Below, piece after piece: positions 13,896 to 26,770 of a stretch of DNA of 64,000 bases (positions are counted from its first letter, which is position 1; every line of letters starts with the position of its first letter). The stretch lies in contig NZ_CP093313.1 of assembly GCF_025264625.1 (NCBI RefSeq), positions 5,828,001 through 5,892,000 on the forward strand, written 5' to 3'. The notes under the pieces were generated by a model. The model was not told where the DNA came from and searched no databases. It saw nothing but the letters and a program-made list of their open reading frames with translations. Source of the DNA: Occallatibacter riparius (GTDB taxonomy: Bacteria > Acidobacteriota > Terriglobia > Terriglobales > Acidobacteriaceae). The position numbers and the translations under genes are program-made.

Positions 13896-15547
13896 CCATT
13901 GAAGAGCTTGATCTGATCGCCAAACAGGTCCGCGCAGAAAACGCCAAGTTCGACTACGAAGTCAACGTCTGCATGGGCACCGGTTGCCTGAGCCAGAACT
14001 CCGACAAACTGAAGGACGCCCTGGCCAAAACAGTGGAAGACAGCGGCAAGAATGCGCTGATTCGCCGGACCGGTTGCATGGGCTTATGCGCGGCTGGACC
14101 TCTGGTGTTGGTCGACCCCGACGAGGTGCTCTACCAGCACGTCGAAGAAGGCCACGCCCAGAAGATCGTTGACAGCCTGGGCGGCAAGCCAGTGGCCGAG
14201 CTGCAGTGCGAGCTCCGCGACCACTTCGACCAGCAGGTCCATGTAGTGCTGGAAAACTCCGGCCAGATCGATCCCGAAAGGATCGAAGACTACATCGCGC
14301 ACGACGGCTACCGCGCCCTGCTGATGGCGGTGAACGACATGACGCCCAGCGGCGTGATCCGCCAGATCACCGAGAGCGGACTCCGGGGGCGCGGCGGCGG
14401 CGGCTATCCCACCGGCCTGAAGTGGTCCACCGTTGCCAAGGCTCACGGCGAAACAAAGTACGTGATCTGCAATGGCGACGAGGGCGACCCGGGCGCATTC
14501 ATGGATCGCTCAGTGCTCGAAAGCGATCCGCAGCGCGTCATCGAAGGCATGGCGATTGCCGCCTACGCCGTTGGCGCCAACAAAGGCTACGTCTATGTGC
14601 GCGCAGAGTATCCGCTGGCGGTCAGCCGCCTGCAGGCCTGCCTGCGCGATGCGCGCCGCCGCGGTCTGCTCGGCAGCAACATCGGCAACACGCCCTTCAG
14701 CTTCGATGTAGAAGTTCGCCTGGGCGCCGGCGCCTTTGTATGCGGCGAAGAAACCGCGCTCATCGCCTCCATCGAAGGCCGCCGCGGCACACCAAGGCCG
14801 CGTCCGCCCTATCCCGCGGTCAGCGGACTCTGGGGCAAGCCGACGCTCATCAACAACGTTGAGACCTTTGCCAACATCGCACCCATCATCCGCAATGGCG
14901 GGCGCTGGTTCGCCGCCATGGGATCCGAGCGTTCGAAGGGCACCAAGGTCTTCGCTCTCACCGGCAAGATCAAGAACACGGGGCTTGTCGAAGTGCCCAT
15001 GGGCATCAAGCTTCGCGAAATCATCGAGAAGATTGGTGGCGGCGTTCCCGACGGCCGCAAGTTCAAAGCCGTGCAGACGGGCGGCCCTTCCGGCGGCTGC
15101 CTGCCCGAATCCATGCTCGACATCGGTGTCAGCTACGACGCGCTGATGGCGGCAGGCTCCATCATGGGCTCCGGCGGCATGATCGTCATGGACGACACCT
15201 CCTGCATGGTCAACGTGGCTCGCTTCTTCGTCGAGTTCTGCATGACCGAGTCCTGCGGCAAGTGCATTCCCTGCCGCGCCGGCACCGCGCAGATGTACAC
15301 CATCCTCACCAAGTTCTGTACCGGCACCGGCACCATGGCCGACCTCGAACTGCTTGAAGAGCTCTGCGACACCGTCAAGAGCGCCAGCCTGTGCGGCCTC
15401 GGCCAGACCGCTCCCAACCCTGTGCTGAGCACGCTCAAGTACTTCCGCAACGAATACATCGACCACATTGTGCACAAGCGCTGTACTGCAGGCGTTTGCA
15501 ACATGGCGGCCTCCACGGCCAAGCCCGCCGAGGAGGTGCTGGCATGA
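13892..15547 (+). CDS. hoxF: Bidirectional hydrogenase NAD(H)-binding subunit HoxF
   Basis: 551-residue NuoF-like diaphorase that exchanges electrons with NAD(H) through FMN. N-terminal [2Fe-2S] thioredoxin-like domain (Cys27, Cys32, Cys62, Cys66), then the NADH/FMN domain (ESGLRGRGGGGYPTGLKW near 160-177; CNGDEGDPGAFMDRSVLE near 195), a SLBB segment, and a C-terminal [4Fe-4S] site (ESCGKCIPCRAG, then Cys in SLCGLGQ). The start is at the ATG at 13892 overlapping hoxE; the long upstream open frame is hoxE read out of frame. A short Cys-containing tail (KRCTAGVCNMA) follows the last helix. Confidence 0.95.
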   Translation: MTIEELDLIAKQVRAENAKFDYEVNVCMGTGCLSQNSDKLKDALAKTVEDSGKNALIRRTGCMGLCAAGPLVLVDPDEVLYQHVEEGHAQKIVDSLGGKPVAELQCELRDHFDQQVHVVLENSGQIDPERIEDYIAHDGYRALLMAVNDMTPSGVIRQITESGLRGRGGGGYPTGLKWSTVAKAHGETKYVICNGDEGDPGAFMDRSVLESDPQRVIEGMAIAAYAVGANKGYVYVRAEYPLAVSRLQACLRDARRRGLLGSNIGNTPFSFDVEVRLGAGAFVCGEETALIASIEGRRGTPRPRPPYPAVSGLWGKPTLINNVETFANIAPIIRNGGRWFAAMGSERSKGTKVFALTGKIKNTGLVEVPMGIKLREIIEKIGGGVPDGRKFKAVQTGGPSGGCLPESMLDIGVSYDALMAAGSIMGSGGMIVMDDTSCMVNVARFFVEFCMTESCGKCIPCRAGTAQMYTILTKFCTGTGTMADLELLEELCDTVKSASLCGLGQTAPNPVLSTLKYFRNEYIDHIVHKRCTAGVCNMAASTAKPAEEVLA

Positions 15548-16257
15548 GCGACACCGCAGAAGTCAAAACTCTAGTCATCGATGGGCAGGAAGTCAGCGCG
15601 GTTCGCGGACAGACAATCCTCGAAGTGGCCCGTGAGAACGACATCCAGATCCCGACGCTCTGCCATCTCGAAGGACTCACCGATGTCGGCGCATGCCGGC
15701 TCTGTGTGGTCGAGATCAAGGGCAGCAACAAGCTCTTCCCAGCCTGCGTCACTTCTATCTACGAAGGCATGGAAGTCAGCACCAACTCCGAGCGCCTGCA
15801 GAAGCACCGCCGCATGATCCTCGAGCTGCTGTTCACGGAGCGCAACCACATCTGCTCCGTCTGCGTGGCGAACGGTCATTGCGAACTGCAGTCGCTGGCG
15901 CAGGACCTGGGCCTCACGCACGTGCGGCTGCCCTATCGCAATCCCGAGTTGACGATCGACGCTTCCCACGAGCGCTTCACGGCCGATCACAATCGCTGCA
16001 TCCTGTGTACGCGTTGCGTTCGCGTCTGCGCCGAAGTTGAAGGCGCGCATGTGTGGGACGTGATGGGCCGCGGCATCAACTCCATGATCATTACCGATCT
16101 TCACGAGAACTGGGGCGAATCAACCTGCACGCGCTGTGGTAAATGCGTCCAGGTCTGTCCCACCGGGGCTCTTTACGATAAGGGCAAGATTGGATCCGAC
16201 CACCCCAAGTACCCGGATTTTCTCCCGTACCTGAACCTGATGAGGGAAGCGCGATGA
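15544..16257 (+). CDS. hoxU: Bidirectional hydrogenase Fe-S subunit HoxU
   Basis: 237-residue electron-wire subunit corresponding to the N-terminal part of NuoG. Ligands visible in order: plant-type [2Fe-2S] (Cys40, Cys51, Cys54, Cys68), a His-Cys3 [4Fe-4S] segment (HICSVCVANGHCELQ, about 110-124), and two ferredoxin-like [4Fe-4S] clusters (CILCTRCVRVC and CTRCGKCVQVCP, about 150-205). It connects HoxF to HoxY. The ATG overlaps the hoxF stop by 4 bases. Confidence 0.95.
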   Translation: MSDTAEVKTLVIDGQEVSAVRGQTILEVARENDIQIPTLCHLEGLTDVGACRLCVVEIKGSNKLFPACVTSIYEGMEVSTNSERLQKHRRMILELLFTERNHICSVCVANGHCELQSLAQDLGLTHVRLPYRNPELTIDASHERFTADHNRCILCTRCVRVCAEVEGAHVWDVMGRGINSMIITDLHENWGESTCTRCGKCVQVCPTGALYDKGKIGSDHPKYPDFLPYLNLMREAR

Positions 16258-16787
16258 GCAAACTAAAACTAGCAACAGCATGGCTCGACGGATGCTCCGG
16301 ATGTCACATGTCGTTCCTCGACATGGACGAACGGCTGCTCGAACTGGCAGAGTTCGTCGATCTCGTCTACAGCCCCCTCGTCGATTTAAAGGATTTTCCT
16401 GACCAGGTAGACATCACGCTCGTCGAAGGCGCGGTAGCTTCCGTCGACGACGAAGCCAAGATTAAGAAAATCCGCGCGCACACAAAGATGCTCATCGCCA
16501 TAGGCGACTGCGCCATCACTGGGAACGTCCCGTCGATGCGCAACCCCATCGGCCCTGAGCCCATCCTCGATCGCGCCTACATCGAGAACGCAACCCTCCA
16601 GCCGCAGATTCCCTGCGTAGTGGTGCCCAAGCTGCTTAAAGTGGTCCGGCCGGTTCACGAGTTCGTGGAAGTGGACGTATTCCTTCCCGGATGCCCGCCC
16701 TCGGCCGACACTTTCCACACGGCCCTCACTGCCATCATCAGCGGAGAGCCGCTGGACATTCCGGCCCTCACCCGCTTTGGAGCCTGA
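16254..16787 (+). CDS. hoxY: Bidirectional hydrogenase small subunit HoxY
   Basis: 177-residue small subunit with a single proximal [4Fe-4S] cluster: WLDGCSGCHMSFLD (Cys14, Cys17), GDCAITGN and LPGCPPSAD supply the ligands, and SMRNP is the usual HoxY segment after the third Cys. No signal peptide and no medial/distal cluster domain, so the enzyme is cytoplasmic and of group 3. It pairs with HoxH. It overlaps hoxU by 4 bases; a 17-base gap precedes hoxH. Confidence 0.95.
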   Translation: MSKLKLATAWLDGCSGCHMSFLDMDERLLELAEFVDLVYSPLVDLKDFPDQVDITLVEGAVASVDDEAKIKKIRAHTKMLIAIGDCAITGNVPSMRNPIGPEPILDRAYIENATLQPQIPCVVVPKLLKVVRPVHEFVEVDVFLPGCPPSADTFHTALTAIISGEPLDIPALTRFGA

Positions 16788-16804
16788 AAGGATCAGAGAC
16801 TGTC

Positions 16805-18226
16805 ATGAGCCAGACCATCACCATAGATCCTGTCACGCGCCTCGAAGGCCACGGCAAGATCACCATCCAACTCAACGATCAGGGCGAGGTTGCCGACGCT
16901 CACTTCCACGTCACGCAGGTGCGCGGATTCGAGCGCTTCTGCGAAGGCCGCCCCTTCTACGAGATGCCCGCCCTCATGGCGCGCATCTGCGGAATCTGCC
17001 CCGTCTCGCACCTCGTCGCATCCGCCAAGGCATGTGAGGCCATCATGTCGGTGCGCATCCCGCACACCGCCGCGCAGTTGCGTCGCGTCCTTAACCTTGC
17101 TCAGATGGTGCAGTCGCACTCGCTGAGCTTCTTCCACCTCTCCTCGCCCGACCTGCTGCTGGGCATGGAATCCGATCCAACCAAGCGCCACATCTTCGGC
17201 GTGGCCGCGCAGAACCCCGAACTCGGCCGCGCTGGCATTGCCCTGCGCCGCTTCGGCCAGCGCGTCATTGAGCTGCTCGGCTCCAAGCGCATTCACACCG
17301 GCTGGGTCATCCCCGGCGGCGTCACCGATCCGCTCACCGCCGCCAATCGTGACGAAATCCTCGCCATGATGCCGGAGGCCTACAGCAACGTGAAGCTGGC
17401 TCTGGCCGCCTACAAGCAGCTCGCGTCCAACTTCAAGCAGGAGATCGAAGTCTTCGCCAACTTCCCGTCGATGTACCTCGGCCTGATCAACGAAGACGAT
17501 TCGATCGAGTTCACCGACGGCACATTGCGGCTGATCGATGAGAAGGGGAAGACCGTCGAGGAAAGCATCACAGCGACGCAGTTCCCCGATCTGATCGGCG
17601 AGGCTGTCGAGCCGTACTCCTACACCAAGTTCGTTTACTACAAGCCGTTCGGCTATCCGGAGGGCAGCTATCGCGTGGGTCCGCTCGCCCGCCTGAACAT
17701 CGTCAAGAAGATGGGCACGCCTCTGGCCGAGCCCGAGCTGGCCGAATTCAAGCAGCTTGCCAACGGACCGGTAGAGAGCTCCTTCTACTACCACCACGCC
17801 CGGCTCATCGAGGTGCTCTACGGAATCGAGAGGATCGAACAGATCCTCGCCGATCCGCTCATCCTCGACAAGCATGTACGTGCAACAGCCGGCGTGAACC
17901 GCCTTGAAGGCGCTGGCCAGAGCGAGGCGCCCCGCGGAACGCTGCATCATCATTACAAAGTCGACGCCGACGGCAAGATGGTCTGGGCCAACCTGGTAGT
18001 GGCAACGGGCCACAACAACAACGCGATGAACAAGGGCGTTCTGCAGGCCGCGAAAGCCTACGTGCGCAACGGCAAGTTCACTGAGGGCGCTCTCAACCGG
18101 GTCGAGGCTGTTATCCGCACCTTCGATCCATGCCTGAGCTGCTCCACTCACGCCTTCGGCCAGATGCCGCTCGCCATGACGATCCTGTCAGCGGACGGTG
18201 AAGTCGTCGACAAGGTCGTTCGCTAA
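16805..18226 (+). CDS. hoxH: Bidirectional (group 3d-like) [NiFe]-hydrogenase large subunit HoxH
   Basis: 473-residue catalytic subunit. L0/L1: DPVTRLEGHGKI at the N-terminus and ARICGICPVSH (Cys62, Cys65); L2: FDPCLSCSTH (Cys443, Cys446). A 24-residue C-terminal extension follows the His (AFGQMPLAMTILSADGEVVD...), so it is made as a precursor and must be clipped after His449 once nickel is in place; the gene directly downstream is the expected protease. The start is ATG 16805. Together with HoxEFUY this makes a soluble NAD+-dependent H2 oxidising/evolving enzyme, of the kind called group 3d. Confidence 0.95.
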   Translation: MSQTITIDPVTRLEGHGKITIQLNDQGEVADAHFHVTQVRGFERFCEGRPFYEMPALMARICGICPVSHLVASAKACEAIMSVRIPHTAAQLRRVLNLAQMVQSHSLSFFHLSSPDLLLGMESDPTKRHIFGVAAQNPELGRAGIALRRFGQRVIELLGSKRIHTGWVIPGGVTDPLTAANRDEILAMMPEAYSNVKLALAAYKQLASNFKQEIEVFANFPSMYLGLINEDDSIEFTDGTLRLIDEKGKTVEESITATQFPDLIGEAVEPYSYTKFVYYKPFGYPEGSYRVGPLARLNIVKKMGTPLAEPELAEFKQLANGPVESSFYYHHARLIEVLYGIERIEQILADPLILDKHVRATAGVNRLEGAGQSEAPRGTLHHHYKVDADGKMVWANLVVATGHNNNAMNKGVLQAAKAYVRNGKFTEGALNRVEAVIRTFDPCLSCSTHAFGQMPLAMTILSADGEVVDKVVR

Positions 18227-18348
18227 TGCATTTCCTGAGTAGCTCTGTCTCGAAGCCGATGCTCTCAAGTCGCCGCGACCATCAGGGAGCGGAGACCCAG
18301 CAGGACGCCGGCGAGGACACAGAAACTCAGGAAATGCCGGAGAACCTT

Positions 18349-18828
18349 ATGAGTACTCCCTGGGTCCGATGCCTGATCCTCGCCTGCGGAAACACGCTCC
18401 GCGGGGATGATGGCATCGGACCATTTCTTTGTTCCTGGGCCGGCGAGCGGTTCGCCGGCGAACCCGGCGTACAGACAATCGCGCGCCAGCAGTGGACCCC
18501 CGACCTCGCCCAGGACATCGCCAATGCTGAGTCGGTTCTCTTCATCGACTGCGCAGTCGACCTGGGACCAGGGCAGCTTCTGCTGCGCCAAATCAAGGCC
18601 GCCCCACCCGCGGCCGTTTCCACGCACCATTCCGGCGCCGCCGAGCTGTTGCGGCTCGCGCAGGATCTCTACAACGCCACACCGCGAAGAGCCTGCCTGC
18701 TAACCATCGGCGCCGGTTCCGTCGACCTTGGCGAAGAGTTCAGCGCGCCAATGCAGGCCGCGATCCCCAACGCCAAGGGGCTGCTTGAGCTCACCCTGCG
18801 GCAGTTACTGCGCCGCCCAACCGTCTAG
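18349..18828 (+). CDS. hoxW: Hydrogenase maturation endopeptidase (HoxW/HycI family)
   Basis: Nickel-dependent processing protease that removes the C-terminal peptide of HoxH. The family core is clear: LILACGNTLRGDDGIGPF at the start, with the nickel-ligand acidic residue in the DDG motif, then VLFIDCAVDLGPGQ and STHHSGAAELL. The start is put at 18349 (159 residues), with GGAGA 6 bases upstream, because the family begins right at the ILxxGNxLxxDDG strand. The frame runs back to an ATG at 18226 overlapping the hoxH stop, which would add 41 low-complexity polar residues; that start is possible but looks less likely. Its stop codon shares CTAG with the stop of the convergent fucosidase. Confidence 0.88.
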   Translation: MSTPWVRCLILACGNTLRGDDGIGPFLCSWAGERFAGEPGVQTIARQQWTPDLAQDIANAESVLFIDCAVDLGPGQLLLRQIKAAPPAAVSTHHSGAAELLRLAQDLYNATPRRACLLTIGAGSVDLGEEFSAPMQAAIPNAKGLLELTLRQLLRRPTV

Positions 18829-20246
18829 CGGAGATAACCCGCCAGTTTGAATGAGTACGCGTAATCGCCCGCCAGCTGCGCCGGAAGCGTAATCTTCAAC
18901 CCATTCCCTTCCGCCGCCGCAGTCAGTGTGTTCGTACTTCCAAGTTGGCTCACCCTCGCGTCCTGTTTCGCAGGCACATCCGCCAGCGTGAGCGTCTGCG
19001 CCTTCGGCTTCCCAATCACCGTCACGTACAGGTCGTCGCCCTTGCGTGTATACCGCACTTCATTGCCCTCAGCCGACTTCCCTTCTGCATGGGTCCAAGG
19101 CGTCGTGTCGTAGATGGCCTCGCCGTTCTGCTTCAGCCACGCGCCCAGCGCCTTCAGCCGCTCCATCTGCACTGGCGGAATCGTCCCGTCCGCCTCCGGC
19201 CCCACATCCAGCAGCAGGTTGCCGTTCTTGCTCACGATATCCACCAGGAGCGCAATCAGCTCGCCCGGCGCAATCGTCTCCTTCTCACCTTCCGCCCGGT
19301 TGTAGCCAAACGAGCGTCCCAGTCCGCGGCATTCTTCCCACTTCTTCTCGCTGATCTTGCTCAGCTTTTCGTACTCGGGCGACTTGAAATCCGCATGCTT
19401 GATGCCGAACCGGTCGTCAATCACGCCGTCGGGAATCGCGTTGTAATAGTCCGCCTCCACCTGCAGCGCGCGCCCGGTTTTCGGCCAGTCGATATCGTTC
19501 CACAGCAGCATCGGATGGTACTTCTCGATGAGCTCGTGAATCTGCGCGAACGCATAATCGCCGTACGCCTTCGACTGCGGCTTGACCGTCTCATAGTCCG
19601 ACGCAATCCGGATCGGCCCGGCATTGAACGTCCAGTCGTAGCCGCCCGAGTAATAAAGCCCCATCTTCATCCCCTGCTTGTCGACGGCCTTGGTCAACTC
19701 GCCGACCAGATCGCGCTCAGCGTGCAATTCCGCCGGCTTAAGACTTGGGTTGGGATTCGGCGTCGTGCTCGGCCAGAGCGTGAACCCCTCGTGGTGCTTG
19801 CTGGTCAGCACAACGTAGCGCGCTCCGGCCATCTTGAATGCCGCCGCCATCGCATCGGGATTCCACTTCCTCGACTCCCGATTGAACTCCGGCGCGAACT
19901 CGTAATATCCCTTATCACCGTAGTGCTCGCGGTGATAGTGCGCCGTCGGCGAATCAGGCACCCGCATCGTGTTCAGATACCATTCCGCGTACGGGTCGTA
20001 CTTGATGTAATCATTCGAAGAGAAATCATGATCCGGATGGGTCAGCGGCGCCCACCCTGGCACCGAGTACAAGCCCCAGTGGATGAAGATGCCGAGTTTG
20101 GCCCCAGCATACCAATCCGGCAGCGGATGCTTGTCCAGCGACTCTATCGTCGGCTCATATTTCTCCGGGGCCTGAGAGCGGAGACTGCTCGCACCCATCA
20201 GCAATGCAACCGCCACAGCACACAAAACGCCGGTGTTTCGCTTCAT
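18825..20246 (-). CDS. Secreted alpha-L-fucosidase, GH29
   Basis: 473-residue glycoside hydrolase that releases alpha-L-fucose from glycans. Sec signal peptide at 1-24 (MKRNTGVLCAVAVALLMGAS). GH29 landmarks: LGIFIHWGLYSVPGWAP, YVVLTSKHHEGFTLWPS, GLYYSGGYDWTF (the Asp is in the position of the GH29 nucleophile) and LLLDVGPEADGTIPP before a C-terminal beta domain. The start is the ATG at 20246 with GAGGAAAC upstream; the frame extends to 20351 but lacks a signal-like N-terminus there. A single gene. Together with the GH54 enzyme at 60.3 kb it points to plant cell-wall or mucilage use. Confidence 0.9.
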   Translation of the reverse strand: MKRNTGVLCAVAVALLMGASSLRSQAPEKYEPTIESLDKHPLPDWYAGAKLGIFIHWGLYSVPGWAPLTHPDHDFSSNDYIKYDPYAEWYLNTMRVPDSPTAHYHREHYGDKGYYEFAPEFNRESRKWNPDAMAAAFKMAGARYVVLTSKHHEGFTLWPSTTPNPNPSLKPAELHAERDLVGELTKAVDKQGMKMGLYYSGGYDWTFNAGPIRIASDYETVKPQSKAYGDYAFAQIHELIEKYHPMLLWNDIDWPKTGRALQVEADYYNAIPDGVIDDRFGIKHADFKSPEYEKLSKISEKKWEECRGLGRSFGYNRAEGEKETIAPGELIALLVDIVSKNGNLLLDVGPEADGTIPPVQMERLKALGAWLKQNGEAIYDTTPWTHAEGKSAEGNEVRYTRKGDDLYVTVIGKPKAQTLTLADVPAKQDARVSQLGSTNTLTAAAEGNGLKITLPAQLAGDYAYSFKLAGYLR

Positions 20247-20386
20247 CTTGTTTCCTCTGTCGTGCTTCGAAGGAATCATAACAACCCAGACCGGGATGCC
20301 CTCTTCCATCACACCTTCATCGCGCGCAAAAAGAACGGCTGCACTCATCACATAGTGCAGCCGGGATTCGAATCGTACTTAAAGAA

Positions 20387-21399
20387 TCAGAACGCTGCCA
20401 CAGTCTGACGCAGGCTATAGGAGCTCAGCGTCTTGATATAGTTGCCGCGGTCGAACGGCGAGACATCCGGCACCGATCGCCGGCTCAGGCAGCCGCGGGT
20501 CCCGGCCAGCGACGTATACTCGCGCTTCTCCAGCCAGTACTGCAGATCGGCCAGCACGCGCCCAATGTGCTCGATGCCGTGAATGTGCAGCGCCGAGGCC
20601 ATCATCGCTACCGAACCGCCGGCCATGATCGACTTCAGCACATCCTCTGCCGTGTGCACACCGCCGGTGATCCCGATATCCATATTGGTATGCCCATAGA
20701 GAATTGCCGCCCAGTGCAGCCTTGGCAGCAGCTCCGATGGAGTGGAGAAGTGCAGCGAAGGCCGTACCTCCAGCGTCTCAATATCGAAGTCCGGCTGGTA
20801 GAACCGGTTGAATAGCACGATGCCGCGAGCGCCCGCGTCTTCCAGGCACGCCACAAGGTGTGGAATGCTCGTGAACGACTGCGACAGTTTCACCGAAACC
20901 GGCACTTTGACCGCACGGCAGACGCCTTCCACCAGGTCGAGCAATTGCAGCTCAACATCGCGTGAGGTCTGGCTGCGATCCGTCGCCAGCGCATACGTAT
21001 TCAATTCGATGGCGTCAGCTCCGGCCTGTTCCATCTCCTTTGCATAGCGCACCCAGCCGCCGCTGGTCGCGCCGTTCAAGCTAGCCAGGATCGGGATGCT
21101 CAGGGCCTCCTTCGTACGCCGCAGATAGTCGAGATAGACATCGTGCGTCATCCGATAGTCTGCCTGCTCGGGCAGGTAGTGCAACGACTCCGGAAACGAA
21201 TCGGTGCCGCGCGAGAGGTCCTCATCCAGCGCCTGCGACTCCAGCGTTAACTGCTCTTCGAACAGCGATGTCAGCACGATCGCCGACGCGCCGGCGTCTT
21301 CCATCCGGCGCGCGTTATCCAGCGACTCTGACAGCGGGGTCGAACTAACCACGATGGGCCCTTTCAGGGGCAGGCCCAGGTAAGTCGTCTTAAGATCTA

Positions 21400-21403
<4 letters not shown>
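20387..21403 (-). CDS. Dihydroorotate dehydrogenase-like flavoprotein, PFOR-associated
   Basis: 338-residue TIM-barrel protein of the DHOD-like class. Phosphate/FMN-binding segments are visible as VPVSVKLSQSFTSIPHLV, GIVLFNRFYQPDFD and the C-terminal GITGGVHTAEDVLKSIMAGG. The N-terminus (DLKTTYLGLPLKGPIVVSS) is also typical. It is encoded in one transcript with, and overlaps by 4 bases, the pyruvate:ferredoxin oxidoreductase gene just upstream. That pairing recurs in other bacteria, and the partner is usually annotated as a DHOD-like protein without proof of dihydroorotate activity. It probably performs a ferredoxin-linked flavin reaction rather than pyrimidine synthesis; no pyr genes are near. 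Confidence 0.8.
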
Positions 21404-25023
<3,620 letters not shown>

Positions 25024-25137
25024 TCCATTCCTCACAGCGCATCAGCGCTTCGTATAAGGCGTTACGGACACGGTTCCATCCGTGCTCGGATTCAAAGTTC
25101 CGCCCTAGTGAGTCTCTTCTCTGAGCCAGTGAGCCGC

Positions 25138-25153
25138 TGTGACGCGAGACACA
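25138..25153. promoter_or_regulatory. CRP-type half-sites upstream of PFOR (weak)
   Basis: TGTGA-CGCGAG-ACACA is one mismatch from TGTGA-N6-TCACA and lies about 115 bases before the PFOR start. I see no convincing -10 at the matching distance, so this is a weak call. Otherwise the 290 bases between PFOR and the next gene hold nothing recognisable. Confidence 0.25.
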
Positions 25154-25313
25154 CGGGGGCAGCCAATTCCCGTATCGTGAAACATATCTCGCATTTTGCG
25201 GATAGCCAGTGGCCGGCGAGACTCGGGCACGCGTGAGGGTGAGCCTCGCGCCTGAGTGACCGAGAAGCTACGGCGGGTCTGTGTCAGCGGAGCCGACTGT
25301 CCTAAAAGTCGCG

Positions 25314-25733
25314 CTACGGGTACGCGCGTTCGGAGACTCGAGCGGCGCGACGAGCCATTTTGTTCGAATCCCGCCTACGTTTCAGCAGGTGCTCTATCAC
25401 GCTGAGTAGTTCCGGGGGATGAATGCCCGGTGTTACCCGCTCGTCATACAGCTGGTCTTCCAGAAGGTCTCCGCGATGTCCGAGAAGGATGATCCGAGCA
25501 TCCGGCCACCTTCGTCGAACATATTCAGCGCTGCGGCGCAAATCGCCTTTGGACTCGGTATGCTCCAGAACCGCAACGGAGATAGCCTCTGTCTCGTTAA
25601 CCGAGAACGAGCAAAGATCCCAGTAGTTGCTCACCACCAAGAGGGTATAGCGATCCTCAGGGAGCAGTGCGAGGAGCAGACGATGATGCATCTGCGATGA
25701 CCCGACACATAGGACCTTCAGTGCTTTCGCCAT
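25314..25733 (-). CDS. Receiver-like (degenerate CheY-fold) hypothetical protein
   Basis: 139 residues with the alternating strands of a receiver domain: KVLCVGSSQ (strand 1), TLLVVSNYW (strand 2), AISVAVLEHT (strand 3), ARIILLGHR (strand 4), VTPGIHPPELLSVIEHLLKRRR (strand 5/helix 5). The acidic pocket is not conserved: no phospho-acceptor Asp at the end of strand 3 (Glu-His-Thr instead) and no Lys at strand 5, so it is unlikely to be phosphorylated conventionally. The C-terminal 20 residues are basic. AGGAGG stands 10 bases before the ATG, a strong ribosome-binding site. Function unknown; proteins of this kind are common in Acidobacteria. Confidence 0.65.
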   Translation of the reverse strand: MAKALKVLCVGSSQMHHRLLLALLPEDRYTLLVVSNYWDLCSFSVNETEAISVAVLEHTESKGDLRRSAEYVRRRWPDARIILLGHRGDLLEDQLYDERVTPGIHPPELLSVIEHLLKRRRDSNKMARRAARVSERAYP

Positions 25734-26130
25734 CTCGAGCCCTCCTTAACCTATTCGAGAGCCCGTTGTTAAAAACCGAGTAGTCCACGTAGCCTAGCCC
25801 AACCGTGACTCAATTGCAAGGGTTTCCCCTAGGTAACGTGCGCGAACTCGACCGCTGCGGACTGGTTCGAAGCAGGTAACAGCGGTCTTACGGGCGTGTG
25901 GACCAGATCTCCACCCTTCGCAAAGTCCATGAGGGGGGAATCCACGTCTCCCGGCTTTGGGGACCTGGGTAGGACGCCCGCGCTACCGCTTAATTTGGCC
26001 GTGCGCGGATGCGACGGACGATCAGTGACCCTCGGCACCCCTTCGTGTGGGAACGCGACAAAGCAGGCCCCCGTTATTGCCGACGACGCCACTGAACTGC
26101 GCCTCGATCACGCTGAGATAGCATCGAAAC
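25734..26130. other. Intergenic stretch without recognisable genes
   Basis: 397 bases between the receiver-like gene (-) and the TetR gene (+). It must hold both promoters, but I see no hexamer pair I would defend. Open frames on both strands look like chance. Confidence 0.5.
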
Positions 26131-26697
26131 ATGGCCAGGGTCAAAAGCCCGGAAAAGAGAGAAGCCCTCCTCCAGTCCGCCGTGCGTGAGATTGCCGAGT
26201 CGGGACTGGGGGTTTCGACCGCGAAAATCGCTAAGGGGGCAGGTCTCGCCGAAGGAACCATGTTCCGTTACTTTCCTTCGAAGAACGACCTGCTGAATGC
26301 CCTCTACCTCGAACTAAAAATCGAAGTTCTGCGCGCTATTGGGGCTGACTTTCCTCACAAAGCCGATCTGCGCGAACGTGCCCGGCATATCTGGACCGAG
26401 TATCTGCGCTGGGCGATGGATCGCCAGGCGGAACGCAAGGTCTCAGCGCTCCTCAATCTTTCCTCGGTCATAACGGAGGCAACCAGGGCGAAGCTGAGCG
26501 ACGAACGTGGACCTATCGATCAAACCATGGAAGAGCTTGGAAGTCGCGGCGCCTTTAAGTTCCTGCCTGCAGGCTTCGCTGCGCATTCCATGACCGCGAT
26601 GCAGGCAGCAGTAATGGAAATGGCATCCAGAAAACCGGCGCAAACAAAGGAACTGATCGAACAGGCCTTCGAGGCTTTCTGGAGAATGGCGAAATAG
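26131..26697 (+). CDS. TetR-family transcriptional repressor
   Basis: 188 residues. The N-terminal helix-turn-helix (about 8-55) is clear: REALLQSAVREIAESGLG, STAKIAKGAGLAEGTMFRYFPSKNDLLNALY. The C-terminal ligand domain is about 60-185, of TetR_C type. It lies 73 bases upstream of a short-chain dehydrogenase gene, and the intergenic gap contains a strong inverted repeat (26718-26739), so it most likely represses that gene and is released by a small hydrophobic ligand. No matching repeat is seen in front of the tetR gene itself. Confidence 0.9.
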   Translation: MARVKSPEKREALLQSAVREIAESGLGVSTAKIAKGAGLAEGTMFRYFPSKNDLLNALYLELKIEVLRAIGADFPHKADLRERARHIWTEYLRWAMDRQAERKVSALLNLSSVITEATRAKLSDERGPIDQTMEELGSRGAFKFLPAGFAAHSMTAMQAAVMEMASRKPAQTKELIEQAFEAFWRMAK

Positions 26698-26717
26698 TCA
26701 TCTTCCTTACCTAAAGA

Positions 26718-26739
26718 AATGAGCAACCACTCGCTCATT
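26718..26739. promoter_or_regulatory. TetR-type operator before the SDR gene
   Basis: Perfect 7-bp arms AATGAGC/GCTCATT separated by 8 bases (22 bp overall). The AATGAG(C)-type ends are common in TetR operators of solvent or drug-responsive repressors. It overlaps the likely promoter of the dehydrogenase, 32 bases before the ATG. Confidence 0.75.
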
Positions 26740-26770
26740 CTAGAATCTACCCAGACAGGAGGCCTCATTC

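Noticed and set aside
16793..18151. 452-codon open frame opposite hoxH
   Set aside because: Antisense shadow of hoxH caused by high third-position GC; no recognisable protein pattern.
18945..20408. 487-codon open frame opposite the fucosidase
   Set aside because: Arg/His-rich antisense frame without domain signals; the GH29 gene on the other strand is unambiguous.
25036..25313. tRNA or small RNA gene upstream of PFOR
   Set aside because: I looked for cloverleaf-like arms and a T-loop sequence and found none that I would defend.
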